Source of the DNA: Paraglomus occultum | Lineage: Eukaryota > Glomeromycota > Glomeromycetes > Paraglomerales > Paraglomeraceae | DNA: 18,818 nucleotides | Assembly (NCBI GenBank): GCA_910592205.1 | Contig: CAJVPJ010000695.1 | Location: 1 to 18,818 of the forward strand | Reading direction: 5' to 3' | Shown: in pieces, positions 1 through 11,297 of the stretch | Layout of the letters: each line of letters opens with the position of its first letter | How positions within the stretch are numbered: the first letter of the stretch is position 1 | Notes under the pieces: generated by a model | What the model was told of the DNA's origin: nothing | The model's database searches: none | Seen by the model: only the letters and a program-made list of their open reading frames with translations | Position numbers and translations under genes: made by a program

Positions 1-3000
1 AGGCTCGCTATCTGACGGGTCTCGCAAAATGAGCACAGATAATAAGTAGTCCAATCCACCGTTATCGAGAAAGCGCGTACACCATTCGTCAGCATCCACC
101 GTTTCATCGCCTCCTCTCAATAACCAGTCGACGATTTGCAGAGCGTACAGTAATCTGAAAGGCGATCGGCTGTCAAAAAGGTTACTCCATTGCACAGGCG
201 TTTCCATCATTTTTAGAGTTTCGAGCATCCGTTCGTTAGTTGGTAGTCGCATAAGAAGATCCCATATCTTCAATGCGGATGATACAAAGATAATAAATTG
301 TGTTATAAAAAAACTAATAATAAAGCCGGTTTCATATACACTCTCGGTCACGGAATTCCTACCTGTGATGCATACAATTCCTCAATTTGCAATAATTCGA
401 AGAATTTATCGACATACTTTGATAATAAATTAATCGGGAGATCAGACTCCGTTATCTGCAAATAAATCAATAAACCATTATCAATCATCAAGATATGAAG
501 AGGAATCAATAATACATGAATAGAAGTCTTGCAAAGACTAACTTCATTCTCGAATGTCCTTTCTCCTACATCTGTATTATGTATTCCTCGAACATCGCTC
601 TGTCTCCTGGAAGCTATAAAAGTTGCTAAATCGGTAATCTTCTGCTCCTTCAGTGTCGTTCTATCGGCATCCATTACTAGCTCTTTCCCGAGCACAAATA
701 GCCTGACCAATGAAGGTCGACTTACACCAAGGCGAGCGGCTACTTTCTGTCGTAAAGCAAAGACAGTATCACTCGTGTGAATCTGGAGATCAAACATTTG
801 CGACTATCATCGTTTACAAAAGCAAGCATGTATCAGGATGAGACATTATCATCGATAGACAGATAAATAAATAGACAGATAATTTCTTAACCTACCGCCC
901 CAGGACCGTTGTTGTTGATTTTAATAGTAATCAGTTCCCCATCATTAAGCATTCCATGTCGCTTCCTATTCTTGCGATCGATTTCACTAGAATGATACTT
1001 TACGTCAAAATAGTCCATAAAATATTTTAACAACTCTAAGCATCTCTTGAATGCCAATGCGTCTTTTTCTTTCTTATAATATGACATTGGCGATAGTGCA
1101 TTATCGGCAGAAACCTCGCAGGGATTAGATGAAGGCGGATCAATCCCAGTCATTCTTGTAAGCGTTGAGGGCGATGACAAGCCATTAGCTGAATCAAACA
1201 GATGCGCCACACATTTGTCGACTAACGCTTCTCGATTTTGGCGTGCGATTTCGATATAGTTGTCCAATAAAAGATCAGTCTATTATAAAATATCACAATG
1301 AGTCTGATGTTGGAAACATCATATAGTACATAATATCAAATCGATTGAGTTGAATTGCTTACGTTCATATACAAATGCACCAAAAATGCGACGGCTTCTT
1401 TCCCAACTGCCTCATCCTCAGCATTAAGTGCAATGTTCCAAATAAGCTCAATACCAATCAATTCGTCACATATGTATATGTTTTGTGGTTGAGGCGTGTA
1501 TGTCTACCCACAAACATGACAAAATGTTAACCACCCACACAAATAGAACGGTCGAATAGTAATAGTTCTTCCCGCCTCTTACCATTCTTATTCTGTCGTT
1601 CTTAGCATTAACCTTTACAAGACAAGTCTTCGCGTATTTTAGCGCATTTTCGGAGAAATACCGAACATCGAGTTGTGGCAAACGGTCATGGAAAAAGTGA
1701 TAATGAAACAACTCATAATTGGATATACTCTCCAAGCATGCAAATGCCTCGTCTCTTTCACTCCTGCCTATTGGATCGGCGATGAGACAATCCCAGACTA
1801 TATCTGTTTGATCGATAGAGGTGAAAAAGTTCACTAAATCTGCATTTGCCATCCATTGTAAGAATTGTAAACGTCCTTGTAATTGATCTTTCAATATTGC
1901 AACTCGTGCTGGAGATAAGTTGGCAGTTGGAGATTGTTGACCGCTCGACGGGGACATCTGATCTGTTTGAGAATTAAAAGAATAATTAAAATAATGGTGT
2001 TAAATAGTCATAAACATATTCAACGTATATTAAACTGAAAATGCAAACCAATCTCCATACTAGAGCCATATCCGTGTCGGTCTGTGAGTGATTTGATGGC
2101 ACTCGTCCAATGTGTCAAATCGGATAGAAACAAATCTGTTAAATTAGCCAACTGGCGATAATACTCGGCAGTCGTATATGAACTAGAAAGCGAAGTACCT
2201 ATGATAGAGATAAATTCTTGCATGAATTACTCTGATACTGAAATATTCAAAAAACTCGTCGAATTAAAATCTACATGATTTGCACATGGTAGAATACTTA
2301 CTGAAAATCCTCAGTATAACTCTAAGCGCCCACACTGTTCCCGGATTATGATTCTTGACATCCTCGATACACATTAGTAATAATTGATCCCTCTGTTCTT
2401 GCATTAATCCCCGTTGTAGTATGGTGTTTAACAAGTGTGCAACACCTTGTATGAGATCTTGATCGATAGTGGTAGTCGATGAAGCGACGGATGTGGGTTT
2501 TGGCGATAACAGCTCAGAATTTATCAGTATTGGAAGAGGTAAAGACGAATCCCGAAGTATATGCCATAATAATAATAATGCTTCGAATAATACATCATGA
2601 ATAGCCTATTAAAAGTTTCTTGTTAACAATGCGTATGCAAATCGTTTAAATAAAGCAATGTTATACTTACAGGAGAAGAACGTAATGGCGGCGTATGGTC
2701 GATTAAAGATACAACCAATGCTTTTATTAGTGAAAATGTTTGTGATTCAATGAAGCTCATTGGCATCAACCGTATCTTCTTGAACAGATACGACTTGTTT
2801 TCCAGAGTCAATATGTCAGCTATCTCGTGTAATACATGACATACACCGTGTACTATACTTCGATGCTGATTGCCCTCAACTGGCGACCAAATGACATCCA
2901 ATTCGACAGATGTTAGTGCTTCCGCATTTATAAGGAAAACAATTATTTCTGTTGATCGTTGGACAATTTCAAGATGAATATTTGGACCATAAATATATTC

Positions 3001-5473
3001 CAGTATTCCGTCTTTACGCAATTTTTCAGTCAGCCGACTGACAAACACACAAATTGATATGTGTCAATATCATAACATCGATCAAATCAATAAAACCAAC
3101 ATTATACCATACCGAATGATCCAATCTGATATATTCTCTGTTTCCACCAAGACCGTTTCCTCATCAGTTTCGATACTCAGACTTTCTTTTCGCCTGCTTC
3201 TTTTCAAGATCTTTGCTTGCTTATAACCATAATTTAACACGTCCTTTATTATGTTCAAGCCTGCTAACCGAAGGTCTAATATAAAACACTTCAACAGACG
3301 ATTAGCAATTTCCAGTCTCATATATGAAGTTACTAGTATCTGCTTTCCATCGGGAATTTCGTGATAACTTATAAACTCATTGTCATCATCTTCTTCATCG
3401 GATGTAACCATGCCTTCATAAGTTCTGTTGACGTCACGCGTTATACCAGTGACAGTAGATGGAAGACTTATGACCATACTATGAACCATTTGAATAACAT
3501 TGATAAGTGTCTTACGATCAAGACGATTAAATAATTCGTCTGGAATTTTTAGTATCTGCTTTTGAACGCAGCACGCTATTTTGAAAACACATTCTCTATA
3601 ATCGTTGCTTCCGAAGTTTGTCACGGCAAAGTTACCAATCTACGAGATGCATATGTTTTTATTGTTAGCAATATAAAGTGTAAACAAAACTGAATATAAT
3701 GTAACTGCACAGTTCTTGTAAGCAATGCTCAAAAACATCCCACTTATTAACAGTCAACTCACCCTATGAATCACTCTGATTAAATAATACATATCTTTTA
3801 ATTCAACCTTTTTCAAAGATGGTTCTGACTGTGAACAACCTAAACCACAGAGGATGGCTTGTAATCCACTAGCACGAGTAAAATGATTGATGCTCTCAAT
3901 TTGATACTGAGACATGCGATGCTCCATCTATAATGATAATGTCAATGCAAGGTTAAATAATAAAGAGACTTTTCCCAAGAGGTTGAGTTCTACTGACCGG
4001 ATCAGCATTGATAATATCATTCGTATTGTCTTCGTATTCCAAAGCCTACAGTCATGGAGTAATCATTATTAATATACGTACTCGCATCATACACCTCGCA
4101 GCAGCCATCAAATACCTACTCCTATTCCCCTAACAGCTTCATATCTCCCATCAAATCGACGATAAAAAGGCGCATGGTCGTCTCCGAGAATACGATATAC
4201 TGCATCATGCATCTCATCAGACAGATGAAACTCTCCGTCTTCGACGCCAGCGTATTCAAATTTAAGAAGAATTCGGATATATATCTCGAGTATCTTGTTG
4301 AAAAAGTTGTGGATTGAACGACCAGTTTGAAGCATATGTGCTGGAGAGACGTCGGTGTATCTTCATGATAAATGAAAGAGGATTAAGCAATATGAGATCG
4401 TTAAATGAGAATCTTCAACCGCGTCTACTTTTGTATATAATTTATATAATGCTGATTAACTATGGTTCATAGACATATGTGTGTATATATATACCCTCGA
4501 TTGAGTAGTGCTTGGGCATATTTTGGTAGCCATTCTTTTATGAAAGTAGTCGCAGCGTCTCGATTACCATCCCAACTCCCGCGCTTAGTTAGCGCTGATA
4601 GGAGACTGTCAGCGAAACCAACAAGTTTATTGACCGATTTAGGGGAAACGGCTAATTGATTACAATACACATAAATAGAGAAAATGCAATAATAATCAGT
4701 CTCGTGTGTGCAACTCTGCTACCTGAACAGACAACAAACATGCTGCAATAATATTAAGAAGCTGCAACAAGCGCACATTCTCTTAGTTCTCGATAGATTT
4801 CCTCAACATCAATAGGCTGATCGTCTTCTATACGTCGACGTGTGTTCATCGGTATTGACTGTGAATGTCGGCGTCGTGGAGGTAGATCTCGCTCATCTGA
4901 ATCATCATCTGGCTCATCGGACGCATTATCTTCATCTTCTTCGGAAGATGATGTCACGGTTCGCTTATCCGTTCGAGATTTGCGTTGGGTATCTGGCGGT
5001 AATGCGATCTTTTTCCTGGGATGAGGCTCATTCTCTCCACGAGGGATGCGAGTAATCGGTTTGGTTAAACGTCTTACTTCTTCGTCTTCGTCTTCATCGT
5101 CTTCTTCATCGTCTTCTTCTTCTTCATCGTCTTCTTCTTCTTGTTCGTCTACCTCATCTTGTTCGTCCTGTTCGTCCTGATCATCTCGTATTTCTTCGTC
5201 GGCTTCCTCCACATCAGGATCTTCGTCAATGTCACTACTGCTAGAAGTGTTCTCTGCAGGTGAAGATTGACGATAACATGGATCAGAATCGTCAATGATA
5301 GCGTCAGAAGGTGTGTCATTTGGTTTATCGAGAGCATTCATTTTTTCTTCATTGATATCTGACATTGAAGTTTTTTGGGTTAGTGTTAAATGGTCAGAAT
5401 GCTCATTTCCGTCGTGACTATGCTTGTCTTCCAGTTCGAGATTTTCCCGGTCTACGGGGAGACTCTGTGACAT
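1..5473 (-). CDS. USP9X/USP24/USP34-type giant ubiquitin carboxyl-terminal hydrolase, N-terminal part (partial)
   Basis: Predicted cysteine-protease deubiquitinase; only the N-terminal scaffold (about 1,423 residues) is inside the window. Proposed exons on the minus strand: 5473-4777, 4651-4495, 4360-4120, 4045-3998, 3927-3763, 3639-3113, 3037-2671, 2605-2302, 2198-2049, 1962-1583, 1503-1363, 1279-896, 803-363, 267-1 and onward; all phases agree. Residues 1-232 are disordered: an Asp/Glu tract (about 81-132) and basic clusters (about 154-171, 198-203) that could be nuclear signals. The middle is helical and armadillo-like. Residues about 1190-1255 look like a ubiquitin-like fold (FDLQIHTSDTVFALRQKV start, LGKEL strand), as known in USP9X-family proteins before the catalytic domain. 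The last exon (IWDLLMRLPTNERM, then FRLLYALQIV) matches the family from memory. The Cys and His catalytic boxes are off the left edge, so activity cannot be judged. Exon 1-2 junction is the least certain (donor GTGCGC). Confidence 0.82.
5078..5233 (-). repeat. Acidic-codon low-complexity tract (GAA/GAT/GAC-rich) in exon 1 of the deubiquitinase
   Basis: On the plus strand this is a run of TTC, ATC and GTC triplets. On the coding strand it gives about 52 residues made almost only of Asp, Glu and Gln, including DEQDEQDE and long E/D runs. It stays in the reading frame of the gene. Near-perfect triplet runs such as this are prone to length change by slippage. Confidence 0.8.
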
Positions 5474-6242
5474 TATATACGAATTATTATGGTTAGTAAA
5501 AGAAGAAGGTTAGTCCGTGCTGCGGGTAGCAAACACGAGCTGGTCGTTGCGTTAGCGTAATATTTTTTTTATCCTTTTTCTGTGAATGATAGTTATAGCA
5601 AAACACGTGTTGTTTGAAGGTATAATTAGAATGGCCGTTGAGTGGAGAAAGGTTTCAGCTACTGTAAATATTCCACCCGTGACTTCTGTGTATAGTACCG
5701 ATACTGGGGTATGACGAACTGGGGAAACCGCGTTAGTAACCTATTTTTAAACGACAGGAATATGAAGTTCAGAGACTTACAGGTTGAATTTGCTGAAGTA
5801 TGTTTTCAGTAAGTTATTGCGTCATCGTTACTCATGGACTGTTCGGCATCATTCTCCGACCCTCTCTATCAGATGTTTTGCTGACTACGATCATAATAGG
5901 CTGACAAATTCAGCGTGACTGAACCCGTATTACGCCCCGGGTCAATGAAAGGATTCGGATTGGATAAAAAGATCAAAAAACTATATGTAACGTTAACCTT
6001 TTACGGACTTAATATAGAAAGTATTGGCTGACAATGATTTAATTACCAAATTAGCGATGGTGATTATCATGATCGTGATCGATTATGCGTTTAAGCTTTT
6101 TTATAATTCTCGGAATAACGTCATGTGAAATATGAAATTTATTATCATTACGAAAATATGCATATTATTCGTCAAAATGTCATTCATTACCACAAACGGT
6201 CGTAACACAAAATTAAATACAGCCCACAGCCCACCCAAACTA
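5474..6242. promoter_or_regulatory. Intergenic gap: presumed promoter of the deubiquitinase and 3' end of the F-BAR/RhoGAP gene
   Basis: This gap lies between two genes both on the minus strand, so it should hold the promoter of the deubiquitinase (near 5474-5650) and the 3' untranslated region of the RhoGAP gene (just below 6243). A perfect 10-bp palindrome AACACGTGTT sits at 5602-5611, with a CACGTG E-box core; this is the kind of site bound by Cbf1/Pho4-type bHLH factors, but binding is inferred. A small spliced plus-strand reading frame can be drawn through 5631-5918 (see findings). Nothing else was recognised. Confidence 0.4.
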
Positions 6243-9200
6243 TCAAAAAATGACTTTATAATTCTCTAAAATAGTCTCGACTACCCTGCATTGCCAGCTC
6301 ATGTCATCCAATCCACCATTGTCAACCGCTATTGACGTAATGCCCTGCATCGGTATGGTAGCGGCTGTTAAATTGGGGCTAGCTGGACTGCCCATGAACA
6401 TTGGTACGGTAGAGGCTGTTGGATTGGGAATAGCGGGACTGCCCATGAGTGTTGGTCCAAAAACAATACCAAGATTCTTAACACCCATTTTGTTTGACTC
6501 TTCATTGGCCACAATTCTATTCAAACACAAAACATCAGTCATACATACGATCGCGCAGGACATCAATGGCGACGAGCGGAACAGTCGATAAACATACTTG
6601 TTCAAATGTCCCATCAAATACTTGAGCGTGCTGTAGTTTGGATCGGGAAGAGTATTGACATGTTCATGTAATGTAATCACCCGCAACTTCTTATCTTCGA
6701 GTTCTACAGATATGACATACCGAATAAACAGATGGATACATAATTCTGCTTCAAAAGTTAATATGTACTTGCGTCATACTTACTTGCCGCGTTGATAAAA
6801 TCATTACATCGTGCACGAACAAATAATGGGTCAGGCAATTCTCTGAACCACAGCTTCAAGACACTTGCAACATTATTTATGTCTGCAATATGTTCAGAAC
6901 CGTCCAGATCCACTGTTTCGGCATCTGAAAAACATGGAAATTTGAACATGTCAATCGTGATATTAATGCTAAAAACAAAGATTCACGATAACGAAATTTT
7001 CCTAATTTCAAGGCATTATAGATAAGACTCACTCCTATTAAACAATGTCTTCAGTTTCATTATTTGCGGGGTCGATCCGGATACTCGATATATCCCTTTG
7101 CTATAGAGACCTATCCAGCAAAAAGTTGACACGTTATTTAATTTTCAGATCAGCCGACATCCAACATTCCCATCAAATATTCTCATCAAGTCTCTATGCC
7201 TCACCATATTTTTCAATGACTTCAGCACATTTTACTAGTATCATTGGGACTTCGTGTTTATCCCTTGCCATCTGAAAGGCCAGATCTACCCCAAATATAA
7301 TCTTGGGATTTACAATACTTTGTGCGACCTCAGACTACGATAGAGTAGACATATTTAGTTACATGATCTCAAATCTCAAATTCAATGATTATCAATAATT
7401 AGGCATAGCTCCACTATACAAACCATATTATACTCATTGTATTCAATATTATTACGTTGAAGCTTCTTTGATTTGGTACCACAAGACGTTACATAAGATT
7501 GGAAATCCTCTTCATTATTAATTTGTTCAACCATTTTACGCATGGAAAATCCTAACAATCATCCATAAGCAAAGATCAATTCTTTTCTATTAAAATAAAA
7601 CTCTTTTTATTCATAAAGTTAATATCATACTCTACGTGCTGTATTGCATAATTACCATCTTCTGCACTGACAGGGCTTATAACCAATGCCTCGCTTACCA
7701 TGGTATTTTCATACAGGTAGGAATAGCGTGCTAGATTGTATTGCAGTGCTGCATCGCACTCATCCGCCACATCTTTTAATGACTAGACAAGGAACACTCA
7801 TGAGTAAAATGAAAATAGTATAGGTATACTGAAATAAAACTTACTGTTATCATTTGAGGAAGATGGACATTATAATACTCATTACGCAATGCATTAGTAT
7901 TAGATAAGTGTAATTTATAGTTTTCGTTTGCTGTCGCGGCTTTCTGACGTGCATCTTCCTCTTGTTTCCCCAACTGCAAATAATTAATATTAGAAATTTA
8001 AGATACGCAAACATGGATACCTGAAACATCGGTCATGTTATTGATTGGAAATACCTGAGTGGGCGACTTTGGTTTATTAGTAAATATAGATTTCGTGAGT
8101 GTCCTTTTGGAATGCGGAACAATATCCCCATTCTTTTCTAATAAAGAGCGCTCCCAGTCTTCACTCTGGCTTTCGTATTTGTACTTGGCCTGCAAACAAG
8201 AGAGACAGAGTTTAGTTTCTCCGACTTTTTACCATGACTTGGACGCTAACATAAAACTATACAACTCACCTTCTCCAGTGATTGTTCCGTTTCTTGGATT
8301 TGTCGTTCGTACTTTTGTCCCGTGTCTTTCATCTGTTCCAACAAAGTCGCACCCCATTCTTCAATCATAAGGAGAACGCTTCGACACAAATCATAAGGTT
8401 TTTGTCGTTTAACCAGCTGTAACTTACATTTTTTCTGCCTTTATCTGTATCTTTATATTGATAGGTAAGATCCTCGGCTATTTCCTGAATAGCAGCAGCG
8501 AACTTTATCCTATTTTCACCAATTATCTCATGAAGTCGCAGTATATTATACCAATTATCGCCATATGTACTAAGAGTAAATATATATATTATGATGTGAA
8601 TGATGGGAATGCCATCTTGCATAGTTGGGCAGATGTAAAACACACCAAATGAACTCACCCTCGCTTGCTATCACTAGTGTTACAACTCTCCTGCGTGCCA
8701 CGAGACAGCTTAAGCATCGAACGCCCATATTCCTCTTCAATCAACGCTCTCTTTTTCAAAAAATTGGCCGCTTCCTACAAAAAAAAAAAAAAAAGAAACC
8801 CACCGAATGGGGTTAACAGTTTTCACAATAGCAAAATCATTGTCGCAAAACCTGCTATATACATTGATACATACCTTACATGACTGTGCATCCTGCTTGA
8901 CTCGCTCTAGTATAATGTTCAATCCTCCCTTTACAAAGCGAAACAAAAACACAGTCAGCCTTCATTGCATTCGCCGTTAACCTTCCTTTCCATCTATTGT
9001 CCACTAATAAAGAGGTTTCATACATCAATATCACACAAGTGCTTGACAATCCCTTGCGGATCTGAAGCCCGTTCAGCTATGTCTGATGATACGCTCTCTA
9101 GATCATTAGTCGCATTAGTATCAACAGTTCGAAGAGAATTAAGCGAAACAGCGTCTGCTTCCGTATTGCTTTCAGGCACGGTAAGCAAAGCGAATGTCTG

Positions 9201-9365
9201 TTCTGTTTGAGGAGATATGACTTTCTCCTGTGAGGGAATGAACATTGTCGTAGGCCGCGCTTGGCGCGGTGATTGCGATGTTGCCAACGGATTGTTCAGT
9301 GGTACTATTGGGAGAGTGGAAACTGTGAGTGACTGGGCTTTGCGCGGACGGTCTTGTCGTGACAT
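6243..9365 (-). CDS. F-BAR and RhoGAP domain protein (Rgd1/Rga7-like Rho GTPase-activating protein)
   Basis: Predicted to bind curved plasma membrane through an F-BAR dimer and to switch off Rho-family GTPases. Proposed exons: 9365-9024, 8928-8875, 8774-8659, 8569-8428, 8332-8270, 8189-8055, 7973-7845, 7782-7602, 7551-7424, 7334-7205, 7110-7033, 6924-6784, 6703-6598, 6516-6243; total 2,019 nt, 672 residues plus TGA. Residues 1-114 are Ser/Pro-rich and disordered. F-BAR spans about 115-400, with the EAANFLKKRALIEEEYGRSM box and a coiled-coil segment (MKDTGQKYERQIQETEQSLE). RhoGAP spans about 445-672: FGVDLAFQMA, the arginine finger in GIYRVSGS (Arg about 482), LKLWFRELPDPL, and NLGIVFGPTLM. 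This order and length match yeast Rgd1 and fission yeast Rga7. The exon 8-9 junction (donor GTTTTA at 7601) is chosen by phase and is weak. It is head-to-head with the gene at 9561. Confidence 0.9.
6345..6449 (-). repeat. Two-unit 51-bp in-frame tandem repeat inside the RhoGAP domain
   Basis: Two adjacent copies (about 6348-6398 and 6399-6449) are clearly similar and the next bases begin like a third copy. On the coding strand they give two 17-residue units, MGSPAIPNPTASTVPMF and MGSPASPNLTAATIPMQ, at residues about 606-639. They fall directly after the conserved FGPTLM strand-helix junction, in a loop that is variable in the family. Confidence 0.8.
8779..8794 (-). repeat. T16 polypyrimidine tract at a splice acceptor of the F-BAR/RhoGAP gene
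   Basis: A run of 16 A on the plus strand reads as T16 on the coding strand, and is followed directly by GTAG and then exon 3 (starts 8774). It is a homopolymer polypyrimidine tract next to the 3' splice site of intron 2, and is likely length-variable. Confidence 0.75.
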
Positions 9366-9560
9366 TTCTTTTTTTCTACGGTAAGCATTTATAGAAATTT
9401 GGTTTATTTTCTTGGATCAAAAGTTGACTGAAAAGTCTATGTTTCACTCCGTAGAATACCATTCATGGACTGTGGGAGTTTTACATGTATGACTGATCAG
9501 GTGACGGTGAAATAACAAATTTAAATCGGGGACACAAAAAAAAAGCCAAATTTTATAGAC
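9366..9560. promoter_or_regulatory. Compact bidirectional promoter between the F-BAR/RhoGAP gene and the 9561 gene
   Basis: Only 195 bp separate the two divergent start codons (9365 minus, 9561 plus), so both promoters and both 5' untranslated regions must share this stretch. No clear TATA box or known factor site stands out; a run of A (about 9536-9543) lies just before the plus-strand ATG. Confidence 0.55.
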
Positions 9561-10411
9561 ATGTCCAAGGCGAAGAAATTTGAAGAATTGGAATTGCTCC
9601 AAACCCAATTGAGTGTGTCTCTCGGGTTGGTTCGATCGACGGTAAACGAATGGCTGCCTCCTCTGAAACCCGGTGAAGAAGAAGAAGACGTTAGGGATGA
9701 CACGGACGAACTATTGGTAGCTAGAGGAGGTTCTTTGTCTAATCAAGGTGTAGGGTATGTATGTCTGCACGTAAGTGAATAAAATGATACCTTTTCGATT
9801 GTTGTAAATCACATGTAACTAACGTCATTCACGCATATGATAGTGTTTTGGTTGGTAAGCGCATCGCCGAGAGCAGATTAAAACGAAAATTGACAGCTAC
9901 ACGGACGCAAACCTTGCATGACAATCACAATAGCAAAGAGCCACTGCAGCAAGATGTCGACGACGAGGATGAAGATAGCAAGACATCATCTACCGCTTCA
10001 AAGCGACAAAGACAAGCTGCAGTATCAGCAATGAACTCTCCCTTGTTAACTAATATTTCGCAGGATACCAAAGCCGAGAATGAAGGTCAAATAAAGAATG
10101 ACGTCGCAAACAGAGATTTTTTCTCGCTGTACATGTCCGAGCGAGAAACAAGGAGGAAAAAGAAGAAAAAGAAAAAGCAAAAACAGAACAAGGATATTGA
10201 TGGTCAAACTGTAAATACTGCCATTAATGCGGATGCTGATGAACAGCATGAACGGACGAACGATAACAATAATAACAATGAGCCAATTGAGAACAATAGT
10301 GAGGCAACAAGTGATAACACTACTATCAGAGTCGATTATAGAGAATTGATGCAGAGAACGTTGAAGTTTTCCACAACTAAATCGGTATCGAAATCTACTT
10401 CCAAGCCGTAA
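9561..10411 (+). CDS. Conserved-looking small nuclear protein of unknown function (possibly DUF3245-like)
   Basis: Two exons, 9561-9754 and 9844-10411, joined in phase 2 by an intron with donor GTATGT, a CTAAC branch site and acceptor TAG; 253 residues. Residues 1-35 form a helix ending in VNEWLPPLKPG, followed by an acidic patch, then GVGVLVGKRIAESRLKRKL at about 63-82. This WLPP-acidic-Gly/Lys layout resembles the fungal DUF3245 family from memory, but I cannot confirm it. The rest is low-complexity: an acidic stretch, a Lys-rich run (about 169-181, RRKKKKKKKQKQ) that should act as a nuclear or nucleolar signal, an Asn run (about 204-210), and a conserved-looking C-terminal end (VDYRELMQRTLKF). 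The start is the first in-frame ATG. Function is unknown; the basic runs suggest a nuclear or nucleolar location. Confidence 0.75.
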
Positions 10412-10560
10412 TCATGTCCAAGAGCGTTTTGTTACACAATATATTAATTGTACCACAACAGGGTTTTATATTAACATCACAATATCGGCTGGCTTAGCAT
10501 TTTATTTAGTACTAGTACTTCCCTTTGCATACACCCTCCCTATTAGTTATTATAACCCAA

Positions 10561-11297
10561 ATGAAAACCAGCTCTTTACTTCTGCTTCTGCTTCTGGGCC
10601 TGTTGGCCACCATTGTTACTGCAGATTTGTCAAGCCAGAAACCTATTGTGGGAAGCTCGAAAAACACTGGTGAGGGAACTCTCTGGACACTATGTGGGGA
10701 TCCGTCAACACACCTGTTGAAAGCATACGACGGAGGGGTTTCTATTACGCCTCTGCAGCCGAAAGTTGGGGAGGACCTCAACATAAAAGTAAACGGGTTG
10801 CTGGGTAAGTATGCATGCAGTTGCAGAGCAGAGTGCTCTTGTTTACGGCACTGATGCTAACCTTACTTTGCACTCGTACATTGTCAGCTTCGGACGTTCC
10901 TTCAGGGAAAATTAAATTGAGTTTGAAGTTAATGAATTTCATAAAGCTGACCAAGAGTCTTGACTTGTGTGAGACTCTTGATAGTGATCATATCCGTGGT
11001 ACTTCATGTCCGTTCAATAAGGGAGATTTTGCTTTGGATGTTACTGGTAAGTTGTAATTTGAAGCTTGAGATGTAAGATAATGCAAGCAAACTCTTTCAT
11101 TCGGTTTGCCGTTAGTAAGGTCTTGGTCAACACGAAGGTTCTACTCTAATACTAAACCACATCTTTTTTTTCTTAAACTTATCCCAGCTTCTATTCCGAA
11201 TGACGTTCCCAAAGTGCCAGTTAATGGTGATATTGTCATTGCGGATTCTGAAGGCCGAACAGTTACTTGCATCCGTATAAAGCTGAGACTATTATAA
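10561..11297 (+). CDS. Secreted ML-domain (NPC2-like) phosphatidylglycerol/phosphatidylinositol transfer protein
   Basis: A lipid-binding beta-sandwich protein that should pass through the secretory pathway to the vacuole lumen or outside the cell. Exons 10561-10804, 10888-11046 and 11188-11297, both introns in phase 1; 170 residues. Residues 1-20 (MKTSSLLLLLLLGLLATIVT) are a signal peptide, which is why I take this ATG over the in-frame one at 10525. Cys45 (WTLCGD) and Cys162 (TVTCIRI) should pair, as should Cys109 and Cys122 (LCETL, SCPFN), matching NPC2 Cys27-140 and Cys93-99. The third NPC2 pair is absent; its place holds SITPLQPKVGEDL, the Pro-rich turn I associate with fungal members. 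It follows the 9561 gene by 149 bp on the same strand, with its own promoter in that gap. Substrate cannot be read from sequence. Confidence 0.87.

Noticed and set aside
4840-5337. Other-frame and opposite-strand open frames in the acidic exon
   Set aside because: They arise from the triplet-rich exon of the deubiquitinase; their composition mirrors the repeat and has no protein-like pattern.
8401-8440. Apparent frameshift at an A6 run in the F-BAR gene, with an open frame running on to 8332
   Set aside because: An intron from 8427 to 8333 with donor GTAAGTT and acceptor ACAG restores phase and gives the contiguous family pattern (RKN then MKDTGQKYE), so no frameshift is needed.
10525-10560. 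Upstream in-frame ATG of the ML-domain gene
   Set aside because: Starting there would put twelve residues in front of a textbook signal peptide; the ATG at 10561 gives a normal signal sequence.
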